Below are positions 33,540-42,181 of a stretch of DNA of 64,000 bases, piece by piece; the first letter of the stretch is position 1, and every line of letters starts with the position of its first letter. The notes beneath the pieces are model-generated. The model searched no databases and was not told the origin of the DNA. It saw only the letters and a list, made by a program, of their open reading frames with translations. Origin of the DNA: Falsirhodobacter algicola (GTDB taxonomy: Bacteria > Pseudomonadota > Alphaproteobacteria > Rhodobacterales > Rhodobacteraceae). Both the position numbers and the translations under genes were made by a program. The stretch spans positions 1,238,501 to 1,302,500 of the forward strand of contig NZ_CP047289.1 of NCBI RefSeq assembly GCF_018279165.1, written 5' to 3'.

Positions 33540-35591
33540 ATGACCCTGCGCAGCCTTTACCAGCCGACGGTCCTGATGGCGCTGGCGCTGACGGCGATCG
33601 TCGTGATGATGATCCTGCCCGTCCCCGCTTGGATGCTGGACATGGGCCTTGCGCTGTCCTTCGCGCTGGCGATCCTGATGCTGACGGTGACGCTGTTCAT
33701 CGAACGCCCGCTCGATTTCTCGGCCTTTCCGACGGTGCTGCTGGCCTCGCTGATGCTGCGCCTTGCGCTCAATGTCAGCTCGACCAAACTGATCATCGGA
33801 CAGGGCCATACCGGCACCGCCGCCGCCGGCCATGTGATCGAAGGGTTCGCCAATTTCATCATGAACGGCAACCTCGCGCTTGGGATCGTGGTCTTCTGCG
33901 TGCTGCTGATCGTCAACTTCGTCGTCATCACCAAAGGCGCGGGCCGCATGGCCGAGGTGGGGGCGCGCTTTGCCCTCGACGGGATGCCCGGCAAGCAGTT
34001 GGCGATCGACGCCGACATGGCCGCCGGTGCCATCGACCATGCCGAGGCGAAGGCCCGGCGCGAACGGGAATTGGCGGAGACGACCTTCTTCGGCGCGCTC
34101 GATGGGGTGTCGAAATTCGTAAAGGGCGATGCCGTCGCGGGGCTGCTGATCACCGCGCTGAACATCGTGGTCGGCCTTGGCGTCGGGATCGGGGTGCATT
34201 CCATGGCCCCGGGCGAGGCGCTGCGCACCTATGCCGTGCTGACGGTCGGCGATGGTCTGGTGGGGCAGATCCCGGCGGTCCTCATCTCCATCGCGGCGGC
34301 GCTCTTGCTGACGCGGGGCGGCGCGACGGGGGCGGCGGATGTCGCGTTCTTCCGCCAGCTTGGCCGCTATCCGGCGGCGCTTGGTACGGTGGCGGCGCTG
34401 ATGGCGGCCTTTGCGGTGGTGCCGGGCCTGCCCTTCATTCCGTTCATGGCCGGGGCGCTGGCGCTAGCCGCCGCCGCATGGGCCGGGTATCGCCGCGCCG
34501 CGATCCCCGCCCCCGTGCCGGAGCCGGAGGTTCCGGCCGCCGCGCGCCCCCTTGGCGATGTTCTGGATTTCGACGACATCCATATCGAATTCGCCTCGGA
34601 CCTCGTGCCCTTGGTGCTGGACCCGGCCACCGGGATGGACGCGCGCATCACCTCCATGCGGCTGCATATGGCGACGGCCTTCGGCCTGATCCTGCCCGAA
34701 ATGCGCCTGACGGATGAACCGAGCCTGCCGCCCGGCACCTACCGCATCCGCCTGCAGGGCGTGGAGAAGGCGCGGGACCGGTTGCAGCCCACGCGCGTTC
34801 TGGTGCTGACTTCCGAGGCCATTCCCGCCCCGCCGGGAGAGGATGTGCGCGAGCCGGTCTATGGCGCGCCCGCCCGTTGGATCGACCGCGCCCGGCAGGA
34901 GGACGCTGCCTTTGCCGGTCTGACCGTCGTTTCCCCCGCCGAGGTGCTGGCGACGCATCTGCTGGAGGTGCTGCGCGCCAACCTCGCCCGGCTTCTGACG
35001 CTGAAGGGGCTGCGCCGCCTGCTGGACGAATTCGTGAACCTCTCCGATCCCGTCCGGGCCGCAGCCAACCGGCGCCTTCTGGACGAGCTTGTGCCCGACA
35101 AGGTGCCGGTCGATCTGCTCTTGCAGGTGCTCCGCCTCCTGCTGGAGGAGCGGGTGTCGATCCGCAACCTGCCCCTGATCCTCGAGGCCGTGGCCGAGGC
35201 CCGCGCCCTGCATGCCCCCGAAGCCGTGTGCGAGCATGTGCGTCAGCGGCTCGGCTTCCAGATGGTCGCCGAAATCCGCCGCGCCGATGGGACGATCCCG
35301 CTGATCCAACTGGCCCCGGAATGGGAGCAGGCCTTCGCGCGGCATCAGATGGATGGCGGGCAGAACGTCGCGCTGCCGCCCGATCTCTTTGCACGGCTCG
35401 CGGCGGGGCTGACGGACAAGCTGAACCGCGCGGCCGAGAATGGGGTGCAGCCCGCCCTCATCACCTCGGCGGCGCGGCGGCGCTTCTTGCGCACCGTCGT
35501 CGCCGCCAAGGGCTTCGGCGCGCCCGTCCTCTCCTTCGAGGAGATCGGGCTGGAGGGGCGGCCCTCCATGGTTGGCGTGGTGCCGCCATGA
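33540..35591 (+). CDS. flhA: flagellar type III export protein FlhA
   Basis: 683 residues. Eight membrane helices occupy roughly residues 10-320, with the conserved cytoplasmic loop (GMPGKQLAIDADMAAGAI, the FHIPEP-type signature) and a large cytosolic domain from about 345 to the end that forms the export docking ring. The sequence GDGLVGQIPAVLISIAAALLLTR is typical. It overlaps fliR by four bases (ATGA). Confidence 0.97.
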   Translation: MTLRSLYQPTVLMALALTAIVVMMILPVPAWMLDMGLALSFALAILMLTVTLFIERPLDFSAFPTVLLASLMLRLALNVSSTKLIIGQGHTGTAAAGHVIEGFANFIMNGNLALGIVVFCVLLIVNFVVITKGAGRMAEVGARFALDGMPGKQLAIDADMAAGAIDHAEAKARRERELAETTFFGALDGVSKFVKGDAVAGLLITALNIVVGLGVGIGVHSMAPGEALRTYAVLTVGDGLVGQIPAVLISIAAALLLTRGGATGAADVAFFRQLGRYPAALGTVAALMAAFAVVPGLPFIPFMAGALALAAAAWAGYRRAAIPAPVPEPEVPAAARPLGDVLDFDDIHIEFASDLVPLVLDPATGMDARITSMRLHMATAFGLILPEMRLTDEPSLPPGTYRIRLQGVEKARDRLQPTRVLVLTSEAIPAPPGEDVREPVYGAPARWIDRARQEDAAFAGLTVVSPAEVLATHLLEVLRANLARLLTLKGLRRLLDEFVNLSDPVRAAANRRLLDELVPDKVPVDLLLQVLRLLLEERVSIRNLPLILEAVAEARALHAPEAVCEHVRQRLGFQMVAEIRRADGTIPLIQLAPEWEQAFARHQMDGGQNVALPPDLFARLAAGLTDKLNRAAENGVQPALITSAARRRFLRTVVAAKGFGAPVLSFEEIGLEGRPSMVGVVPP

Positions 35592-36340
35592 TGCCGCTGT
35601 ATCAGACGCTGGCCGAATTGACGGGCCTTGTCACGGATGGCGCCCCGACGGTGCTGGCGGTGTTCCTGCGGGTCGGCGCGATCATGGCGCTGTTGCCCGG
35701 ATTCGGGGAGGCGACGGTGCCGATGCGCATCCGTCTGGCGGTGACGCTGGCCTTCACCGCGATCGCCGCGCCGCTGGTGACGGTGCCGCCGCTTGGCCTT
35801 GGCGGCTATGGCGGCGAAGTTCTGGTGGGGCTGCTTCTGGGCATGGGTCTGCGCCTGTTCGTGCTGGCGCTTCAGACGGCGGCGAGCATTGCGGCGCAGG
35901 CCGCCTCGCTCTCCCAACTGATCGGCGGCGCGGGGGAGCCGCAGCCCGCCCTCGGCCACCTGCTGCTGTCGGCGGGGCTAGCACTGGCGATGGCCGCGGG
36001 CCTGCATCTGCGGGTGGTGGAACTGATCGTCGGCTCCTATGCGGCGCTGCCGGCGGGGCAGATCCCGGCGGCGGCGGATATCGCCGGATGGGGGGTGCCG
36101 CAGGTCGCCCATGCATTCAGCCTCGGCTTTCAACTGGCCCTGCCCTTCGTTGCCGGGGCGCTGATCTACAACATCGCCATCGGCGTCATCAACCGGGCCA
36201 TGCCTCAACTGATGGTGACGATGATCGGCGCACCGGCGCTGGTCCTCGGGGCCATGGCGCTGCTGCTCGTCGCCGCGCCGGTGATCCTGACGCTGTGGCT
36301 GGGTCAGTTCCACACATGGCTCGCCAATCCCTATGAGTGA
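35588..36340 (+). CDS. fliR: flagellar export gate protein FliR
   Basis: 250-residue membrane protein with about six helices, including VLAVFLRVGAIMALLPGFGEATVP, FVLALQTAASIAAQ and the C-terminal LVLGAMALLLVAAPVILTLWL. Part of the FliP5-FliQ4-FliR1 gate. Start ATG 35588 overlaps the flhA stop; a second ATG follows immediately. Its last 8 bases overlap flhB. Confidence 0.95.
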   Translation: MMPLYQTLAELTGLVTDGAPTVLAVFLRVGAIMALLPGFGEATVPMRIRLAVTLAFTAIAAPLVTVPPLGLGGYGGEVLVGLLLGMGLRLFVLALQTAASIAAQAASLSQLIGGAGEPQPALGHLLLSAGLALAMAAGLHLRVVELIVGSYAALPAGQIPAAADIAGWGVPQVAHAFSLGFQLALPFVAGALIYNIAIGVINRAMPQLMVTMIGAPALVLGAMALLLVAAPVILTLWLGQFHTWLANPYE

Positions 36341-37403
36341 CGAGGGCGAGAAGGAGTTCGCCGCCTCCCGCCAGCGGCTCGACGAGGCCCGCAAGAAGGG
36401 TGAGATCCCCCGCTCGACCGATCTGACGTGGGCCGGGGCCTGCGCCGGGCTGGTGCTGGCGGCCACCCTGTCTGGGCCGGGCCTGCGCAAAGCCGGAGGC
36501 ATCCTGCAGACGGTCATTGCGCAGGCGGACCGCATGGCCCCGATGATGCGGGACGGCGCGGCGCCGGTGCTGAGCGATGTGGTGGGCGCGCTGCTGGGGG
36601 CGCTGGCCCCGCTTTTCGCCCTACCGCTGCTTGGAGCGGTGCTGGCGCTGGGGCTGCAACGCGCGTTTCTGTTCACCCCGTCGCGGCTTGCGCCGAAGCT
36701 GGACCGGATCTCACCGCTCGCGGCGGCGAAGAACCGTTTCGGGCGGCAGGGTCTGTCGGAGTTCGGCAAGAGCCTTGCAAAGATGCTGGTCGTCGGGGTC
36801 GTGCTGACGCTGTTCCTGAAGGCTCGGCTTCCCACCCTGTTGATCACGATCGAAACCGACCCGGGCATCGGCGTTGCGCTGCTGCTGCGGATGATCCTGC
36901 ATTTCCTCGGGGTCGTGCTGGTGATCGCGCTGGCCTTCGGCGCGGCCGATTACCTGTGGCAGCGGCACGAACATGGGCGGCGCAACCGCATGTCCCGGCA
37001 AGAGATGATGGACGAGCACAAGACCGCCGAGGGCGATCCCCACATGAAGGCGCAGCGGCGGCAGCGCGGGATGGATATGGCGATGAACCAGATGCTGGCC
37101 GATGTGCCCAAGGCCGACGTCGTACTAGTGAACCCGACGCATTACGCCGTGGCGCTGGCATGGGACCGCGCCTCGGGCCGGGCGCCGGTCTGCGTGGCCA
37201 AGGGCACGGACGCCATCGCCGCCCGCATCCGCGAGGCGGCGGCCACGGCCGGCGTGCCCATTCACCGCGATCCCCCCACCGCGCGGGTTCTGCACGCCGC
37301 GCTGGCCATCGGGGATGAAATCCACCCCGACCATTACCGCGCAGTGGCGGCGGCCATCCGCTTTGCCGAAACGCTGCGCCGCCGCGCAAAGGACCGAGGA
37401 TGA
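36333..37403 (+). CDS. flhB: flagellar export switch protein FlhB
   Basis: 356 residues with four membrane helices and a C-terminal cytosolic domain that contains the self-cleaving NPTHY motif at residues 267-271, the feature that switches export from rod/hook to filament proteins. The N-terminus EKEFAASRQRLDEARKKGEIPRS is typical. FliK, which triggers the switch, is encoded at 46.8 kb. The stop overlaps the next ATG. Confidence 0.97.
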   Translation: MSDEGEKEFAASRQRLDEARKKGEIPRSTDLTWAGACAGLVLAATLSGPGLRKAGGILQTVIAQADRMAPMMRDGAAPVLSDVVGALLGALAPLFALPLLGAVLALGLQRAFLFTPSRLAPKLDRISPLAAAKNRFGRQGLSEFGKSLAKMLVVGVVLTLFLKARLPTLLITIETDPGIGVALLLRMILHFLGVVLVIALAFGAADYLWQRHEHGRRNRMSRQEMMDEHKTAEGDPHMKAQRRQRGMDMAMNQMLADVPKADVVLVNPTHYAVALAWDRASGRAPVCVAKGTDAIAARIREAAATAGVPIHRDPPTARVLHAALAIGDEIHPDHYRAVAAAIRFAETLRRRAKDRG

Positions 37404-37711
37404 CCCCGTTCGACCGCCTGACCCGCATTGCGGACCTTCTGCTACAATCCCGCCTTGCGCGCTTGCGCGAAAGTGCGGCCGCGCGCGACCGGTCCCGCAT
37501 GGCGCTGACCGCGCTGGATGTGCCCCGGCGCGAGGGCGATCCGGTGGCCGAGGCGCAGATCGCGCTGCGCTACCAATCCTGGGCCGATGCGCGGCGGGCG
37601 GAGATCAACCTGACGCTGGCCCGGCAGACGGCCGATTGGCTGCGCGCGCAAGAGGAGGCCCGCATCGCCTTCGGCAAGGTGCAGGTGCTGCGGCAGATGC
37701 GAAAGAAGTGA
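37400..37711 (+). CDS. small helical flagellar-cluster protein, unknown (FliJ-like position)
   Basis: 103 residues, wholly helical and Arg/Ala-rich (LLLQSRLARLRESAAARDRSRMALTAL ... QEEARIAFGKVQVLRQ broken by a short loop), with no signal or membrane segment. FliJ, the coiled-coil cofactor of the export ATPase, would have this character but is usually longer (about 140 residues), so the assignment is open. It is coupled to flhB and ends exactly where the convergent FliL-like gene ends. Confidence 0.7.
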   Translation: MTPFDRLTRIADLLLQSRLARLRESAAARDRSRMALTALDVPRREGDPVAEAQIALRYQSWADARRAEINLTLARQTADWLRAQEEARIAFGKVQVLRQMRKK

Positions 37712-38155
37712 TCACGCATCCTGGCGCATGATATCCACGATCAGCACGTCCGAGACGATATCCCCGAGCACCCTCTGCGCCGCCTCCAGCAGCGAGCGGC
37801 GCAGCACGACGAGATTGTCGGCATCGGTGAAGCTGTTGTCGAAACCACCGGTATTGGCGTGATCGAACAGTACCTTGAGGAAGCTGTCTCGCAGCTTCGG
37901 CTCGCGCGCGTAGACGGTGGCCGAGGAATCGGGCACCGTTTCGAGGCTGAGCGACAGGATGACCATGGCCGTCACCCGCCCCCGGTTCAGCACCGGCACG
38001 ACGAACTGGTTGCTCAGCTTCACATAATCATGGGCGGTATCGGCGGCCGGGGCTGGGGCCTCTTCGGCCTCGGAGGCGGGGCGCAGGGCATAGCCCGCGC
38101 CCACGCCGCCCACGAGCGCCACCACCGCAAGCAGGATCGGAACCAGCGCGCGCAT
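37712..38155 (-). CDS. second FliL-like membrane protein
   Basis: 147 residues: one N-terminal helix (residues 4-25, VPILLAVVALVGGVGAGYAL), a short Ala/Pro/Glu linker and a periplasmic domain (DYVKLSNQFVVPVL ... VTAMVILSLSLETV ... LRDSFLKVLFDHANTGGF ... LRRSLLEAAQRVLGD). The order resembles FliL-family proteins but it diverges strongly from the fliL at 28.7 kb. It is coupled to flgH by overlap and is the last gene of the leftward flgB-to-flgH operon. Confidence 0.8.
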   Translation of the reverse strand: MRALVPILLAVVALVGGVGAGYALRPASEAEEAPAPAADTAHDYVKLSNQFVVPVLNRGRVTAMVILSLSLETVPDSSATVYAREPKLRDSFLKVLFDHANTGGFDNSFTDADNLVVLRRSLLEAAQRVLGDIVSDVLIVDIMRQDA

Positions 38156-38874
38156 CAGAACGGCAACACGATGTCGGTGATCTGCTGGCCATAGCGCGGC
38201 TGCTGCACATCGGTGATCTGCCCGCGCCCGCCATAGGAAATGCGCGCCCCGGCAATCTTGTCATAGGTGATCTCGTTCTGCCGCGTGATGTCGGCGGGCC
38301 GGACATAGCCGGTCACGATCAGTTGGCGCAGCTCGAAGTTCACGCGGACCTCCTGTTCGCCCTCGATCCGCAGGACGCCGTTCGGCAGCTCCTCCACCAC
38401 GGTGGCGGCGACGCGCAGGGTCAGTTTCTCGTTCCGTTTCACCGACCCATCCCCTTCATAGCTGTGCGTCGAGGATGTGTTGACCGCATCGGCCATCGTC
38501 GCCCCATCCGGCAGCTTGCGATCCAACCGCTGCGGCAACCCGACGAGCGAGGGAATCTTCATCGAGTCGCTTCCGGCGCGCGAGCGATCGGTGCTGTTAG
38601 AGATCTCGGCCTTGTCGTCGATCTCGATCACGACGGTCAGGATGTCGCCCCGATGCTCGGCCCGCCGGTCGTTGAAGAGCGAGGCCCGCCCCCCCGTCCA
38701 AAGCGAGGACGCCGCGACCGGCGTGTCGGGATCGACCGAATCCGGCATCGGTGTCGAATAGATGGCGTGATATTCGGAACTCCCCTCCAGCGGGGTGAAA
38801 TCGGGTGCCTTGCCCACTTGGGACAGCCGGCCGCACCCCGCCAGAAGGATCAACAGGACGATCAGGGAACGCAT
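38155..38874 (-). CDS. flgH: flagellar L-ring protein FlgH
   Basis: 239-residue lipoprotein (lipobox LLAGC, Cys14) that forms the outer-membrane L-ring. Conserved FlgH blocks are SLW..GRASLFNDRRA, RGDILTVVIEIDDKAEISN and the C-terminal GYVRPADI. AGGAG is present before the start. FlgI, the P-ring partner, is absent from the window. Confidence 0.95.
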   Translation of the reverse strand: MRSLIVLLILLAGCGRLSQVGKAPDFTPLEGSSEYHAIYSTPMPDSVDPDTPVAASSLWTGGRASLFNDRRAEHRGDILTVVIEIDDKAEISNSTDRSRAGSDSMKIPSLVGLPQRLDRKLPDGATMADAVNTSSTHSYEGDGSVKRNEKLTLRVAATVVEELPNGVLRIEGEQEVRVNFELRQLIVTGYVRPADITRQNEITYDKIAGARISYGGRGQITDVQQPRYGQQITDIVLPF

Positions 38875-38884
38875 GGGGGGACTC

Positions 38885-39304
38885 CTAGGGGTTCGGCCCG
38901 ACGATCACGCCGCCATCCGGAGTGACGCGGCCCGTCACGGTGGTGCGCGAGGCAAGATTCATGACGCGGATCACATCACCGACCCCGCCGCGGCCCAGCG
39001 CCCGCCCTTCGGTCAGGATGGACAGGGTGCCGCTGTGAAAGGACAGGGACACGAGTTGATTGCGATCGACGAGCGCGGGCGGCCCGAGATCTTCGGGCCG
39101 GATCGGGCGGTTCGCATAGAGGGTCACGCGGGCCTCCATCCCGACGGCAAGGCGCGGATCGTCGAGCGCGCCCTCCGTATCCTGCGGCAGCAGCGCCAGA
39201 TCGGTGGCCGCCAGCACGGTGTCGGCGCGGATCGTGCGGCTGGCGACGACCGTATCGGCCAGCGCCGGTCCCGGCAGCAACAGAAGGGCGAACAGCCACC
39301 TCAT
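38885..39304 (-). CDS. flgA: flagellar P-ring assembly chaperone FlgA
   Basis: 139 residues with a Sec signal (MRWLFALLLLPGPALA) and a SAF-type domain (VVASRTIRADTVLAATDL ... NRPIRPEDLGPPALVDRNQLV). Short compared with enterobacterial FlgA (about 220), as is usual in alphaproteobacteria, where only the C-terminal half is kept. Start overlaps the flgG stop. Confidence 0.9.
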   Translation of the reverse strand: MRWLFALLLLPGPALADTVVASRTIRADTVLAATDLALLPQDTEGALDDPRLAVGMEARVTLYANRPIRPEDLGPPALVDRNQLVSLSFHSGTLSILTEGRALGRGGVGDVIRVMNLASRTTVTGRVTPDGGVIVGPNP

Positions 39305-40086
39305 CGGACCTGCGCCGTCGTCGACAGCATCTGATCCGCCGCAGTGATGACCTTTGAATTCAGCTCGTAGCCGCGCTGCGCCTTGATGAGTTCGGTCACC
39401 TCGCGCACCGCATCGACGGAGCTTTCCTCGAGATAGCCTTGGCGCAGGGTACCAAGCCCGTCTTCGCCCGCAACGCCGGTCAGCGGCGGGCCGGACGCCT
39501 CGGATTCGAGAAACAGGTTCGAGCCCGTCGCCTCCAGCCCCTTGGCATTGGTGAACCCGACGAGGTTCATCTGCCCCAGAAGCTGCGGCTGCACCGTGTC
39601 CGAGAAATAGGCGTAAACTTCGCCCGAGGCGCTGATCGACACGCTGCGCGCATCGTCCGGGATGGTGATGCCGGGCGCCACCTCATACCCGTCGGCGGTC
39701 ACGATCAGGCCATCGGCCGACCGTTTCAGCGCGCCGTCGCGGGTATAGGCGGAGGTGCCGCTCGGCAGGGAGACTTCCAGATAGCCGCTCCCCTCGATCG
39801 CGACATCGAGATCGCCGCCCGTCTGCTCCAGCGAGCCCTGCGCCAGCACCACCGACACCGCAGCCGGGCGCACGCCAAGGCCCAGTTGGATGCCCGTCGG
39901 CATCATGCTCCCATCTTCGGAGGTGACGGTGCCGGGACGGGCCAGCTGCTGATAATGCAGGTCCGCAAACTCCGCGCGGCGGGCGTTGTATCCGGTGGTC
40001 GACATGTTCGCGAGGTTGTTGGACACCACGTCCACCCGCATCTGCTGGGCCGCCATGCCGGAGGCCGCGATCTGAAGCGCCTTCAT
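39301..40086 (-). CDS. flgG: flagellar distal rod protein FlgG
   Basis: 261 residues with the N-terminal rod signature MKALQIAASGMAAQQMRVDVVSNNLANMSTTGYN and the C-terminal helix (SVDAVREVTELIKAQRGYELNSKVI). Length and motifs are typical. AGGAG precedes the start; it follows flgF by 9 bp. Confidence 0.96.
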   Translation of the reverse strand: MKALQIAASGMAAQQMRVDVVSNNLANMSTTGYNARRAEFADLHYQQLARPGTVTSEDGSMMPTGIQLGLGVRPAAVSVVLAQGSLEQTGGDLDVAIEGSGYLEVSLPSGTSAYTRDGALKRSADGLIVTADGYEVAPGITIPDDARSVSISASGEVYAYFSDTVQPQLLGQMNLVGFTNAKGLEATGSNLFLESEASGPPLTGVAGEDGLGTLRQGYLEESSVDAVREVTELIKAQRGYELNSKVITAADQMLSTTAQVR

Positions 40087-40095
40087 TCCTGTCTC

Positions 40096-40806
40096 CTACT
40101 GTCCAAGCGTCTGGAGGACGCCTCGCAGGCGCTCATCCTCCCGGTCCAGGAAGCCCTGGCCCAGTTCATAGGCGCGCTGCACCTCGATCATGCGAGCGAC
40201 CTCGGCCACCGGATCGACGTTCGATTCCTCCAGCATGCCCTGATGGATCGTCGCCCCTTCGGCCGGTTCGGTCTCGGACGCGCTGAAGAGCGTGCCGCCA
40301 TCATGGCGCAGCGACATCGGATCGGTCGGCTGCACCACCCCCACCCGGCCCAGCGGCTGCCCACCGGCGGAGAGCGTTCCATCCGCCGCGATCGCCACTG
40401 GCCCCGCATCGGGCGGCACGAACAGCGGCGCGCCGCCATCGTCGAGCAGCAGATCGCCATCGGGGTTCACGAGCTCCCCCTCGGCCGAGGGGGTGAAGCT
40501 TCCGGCCCGTGTCAGACGCTCCCCTTCCGGGGTCTGAAGGGCGAAGAACCCCTCCCCCTGAATCGCGAGATCGAACGTGCCGCCGGTGGAGGTCAGCCCC
40601 GCCTGCCCCAAATCCACATGCCGCGCCGAGGCCGTGGCCATCGAGAGCGAGGGCGCATCGTCCAGCGCCCGGACGAATTCGGTGAAGACCACCCCCTCCC
40701 GGCGAAACCCGGTGGTGGAGATGTTGGCGATGTTGTTCGCAACCGCCTGCATCTCGCGCATCAGGCCCGATTGCCGCGTCAGCGTGACGTAACCCGTGGC
40801 GTCCAT
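40096..40806 (-). CDS. flgF: flagellar proximal rod protein FlgF
   Basis: 236 residues. Rod-type N-terminus (LMREMQAVANNIANISTTGFRREGVVF) and C-terminus (EVARMIEVQRAYELGQGFLDRED), with a central beta domain (GQPLGRVGVV). Starts one base after the fliQ stop and lies directly ahead of flgG. Confidence 0.93.
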   Translation of the reverse strand: MDATGYVTLTRQSGLMREMQAVANNIANISTTGFRREGVVFTEFVRALDDAPSLSMATASARHVDLGQAGLTSTGGTFDLAIQGEGFFALQTPEGERLTRAGSFTPSAEGELVNPDGDLLLDDGGAPLFVPPDAGPVAIAADGTLSAGGQPLGRVGVVQPTDPMSLRHDGGTLFSASETEPAEGATIHQGMLEESNVDPVAEVARMIEVQRAYELGQGFLDREDERLRGVLQTLGQ

Positions 40807-40807
40807 C

Positions 40808-41074
40808 CTACTGCCCCGCGATCTGCGGCAGGATCACCGCATGAAAAAAGGTAATCAGCGTGGAGGTCATGAAGCTCATCGACACCCAGAACACCGCCAG
40901 CATCGCGCCCACCTTCGGCACGAAGGTCAGCGTCATCTCCTGCACCGAGGTCAGGGCCTGCAGCAGGCCGATCACCACCCCGGCGATCAGCGCCACGATC
41001 AGCAGCGGCGCCGACATCTGGATCGCGATCCAGATCGCCTGACGCAGCGCATCGAAGATCGCGGCCTCGGTCAT
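40808..41074 (-). CDS. fliQ: flagellar export gate protein FliQ
   Basis: 88 residues, two membrane helices (LLIVALIAGVVIGLLQALTS and VGAMLAVFWVSMSFMTSTLITFF) around the conserved QEMTLTFVPK loop. Standard FliQ. The start overlaps the fliE stop. Confidence 0.96.
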   Translation of the reverse strand: MTEAAIFDALRQAIWIAIQMSAPLLIVALIAGVVIGLLQALTSVQEMTLTFVPKVGAMLAVFWVSMSFMTSTLITFFHAVILPQIAGQ

Positions 41075-41343
41075 ACCTGCATCCTTAGGATGTCCTGATA
41101 CGCCTCGACGACCTTGTCGCGCACGGTCACCACCGTCTCCACCGCCAGTTCGGAGGCCGACAGCGCCTGCACCAGCGCTTGCGGTTCGGCCCCCCCGGTC
41201 ATGACGGCGGTGGCGGTCTGTTCGCCCTGCGCCAGCGTGCGGGCGAAATCGCCGACGAGCGCGCCGATCCCCCCTTCTTGCGGCTGGGTGGCGGGGCGGG
41301 CGCGCGCATAACTCTGCGCGGCAAGGCTGGCGGTGATGTCCAT
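41071..41343 (-). CDS. fliE: flagellar hook-basal body protein FliE
   Basis: 90-residue adapter between MS-ring and rod. Conserved C-terminal block ALSASELAVETVVTVRDKVVEAYQDILRMQV. GGGGAG lies upstream of the ATG. Flanked by flgC and fliQ in one operon. Confidence 0.94.
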   Translation of the reverse strand: MDITASLAAQSYARARPATQPQEGGIGALVGDFARTLAQGEQTATAVMTGGAEPQALVQALSASELAVETVVTVRDKVVEAYQDILRMQV

Positions 41344-41355
41344 GGCGGAACTCCC

Positions 41356-41733
41356 CTATCGGCGAAGAAGCTCGAGCAGGCCCTGCGTCATCTGACGCGC
41401 CTGATCGAACATGCGAAGATTGGCGTCGTAGCTGCGCTGCGCCTCTCGGGCGTCGGCGATCTCCACCACGAGGTCCACGTTGGAGCCGTCGTAATGGCCC
41501 GTGGCATCGGCCAGCGGATGGCCGGGGTCGTAGACACTGTCGAGCGCGCGCCGATCGAGCCGCACCGGCCCCGCCGCCACGCCGCCGGCCACCGTCTCGG
41601 CAAAGCTGATCGTCTTGCGGTGATAGCCGGGCGTGTCCGCGTTCGCGATATTCTCGGACACATGGCGCAGGCGCTGGCCCTGCGCCTCCATCCCCGAGGC
41701 GGCGATGCCGAGGCTCTGCATGAGGTCGGCCAT
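41356..41733 (-). CDS. flgC: flagellar proximal rod protein FlgC
   Basis: 125 residues. Rod N-terminus SLGIAASGMEAQGQRLRHVSENIANADTPGYHRK and C-terminal helix with YDANLRMFDQARQM. Start overlaps the flgB stop. Confidence 0.95.
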   Translation of the reverse strand: MADLMQSLGIAASGMEAQGQRLRHVSENIANADTPGYHRKTISFAETVAGGVAAGPVRLDRRALDSVYDPGHPLADATGHYDGSNVDLVVEIADAREAQRSYDANLRMFDQARQMTQGLLELLRR

Positions 41734-42101
41734 CAGCCCCTCCCCAATGCGGTGCGCAGGATGTCGGTCGTCGCGCGATAGACGGTCAGGGCGATGTCAT
41801 GCTCCTGCTTGATATCGGCGGCGCGCAGCATCTCCGTCTCCAACGAGACGGTGTTGCCGTTCGGATCGGCCATGGCGGTGGTGGAGACCGCAGGCACCGT
41901 ATCGGCGACCGCTGTCAGATGCGCGGGCCGCGTCGTGCGCAGGGCGCCGCCTTCGTAGATGTCGGCGAAGGGCGCGAGGTCGCGCGCCTTGAAGCCCGGC
42001 GTGTCGGCATTGGCGACGTTCTGCGCCGCGAGCGCCTGCCGTTCCCCGGCATGCTGGGCCATGGCCTGCGCCATGCGTGACAAGATGATCATATCGAACA
42101 T
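41733..42101 (-). CDS. flgB: flagellar proximal rod protein FlgB
   Basis: 122 residues. The start is set at ATG 42101 (MFDMIILSRMAQAMAQ) because GAGGGAGAAG lies upstream; the frame can be extended 10 codons to 42131 but without homology. QNVANADTPGFKARDLAPF is the rod motif. It heads the long leftward rod operon and is divergent from fliI across 80 bp containing a repeat element. Confidence 0.94.
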   Translation of the reverse strand: MFDMIILSRMAQAMAQHAGERQALAAQNVANADTPGFKARDLAPFADIYEGGALRTTRPAHLTAVADTVPAVSTTAMADPNGNTVSLETEMLRAADIKQEHDIALTVYRATTDILRTALGRG

Positions 42102-42132
42102 CGGGGCTTCTCCCTCGATCCGTTTCATCAAG

Positions 42133-42154
42133 CCTTAAGGGTGATTCCTTTAGG
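42133..42154. promoter_or_regulatory. imperfect direct repeat in the flgB/fliI divergent promoter
   Basis: CCTTAAGG (42133-42140), six bases, then CCTTTAGG (42147-42154): two near-identical octamers 14 bp apart, the only AT-containing patch between flgB and fliI. The first octamer is itself palindromic. The TTAA half could be a CtrA half-site, but the second half is not at 7-base spacing, so another regulator is possible. Confidence 0.4.
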
Positions 42155-42181
42155 AAGGGTTGACGAACGAAAGGGAAACGC

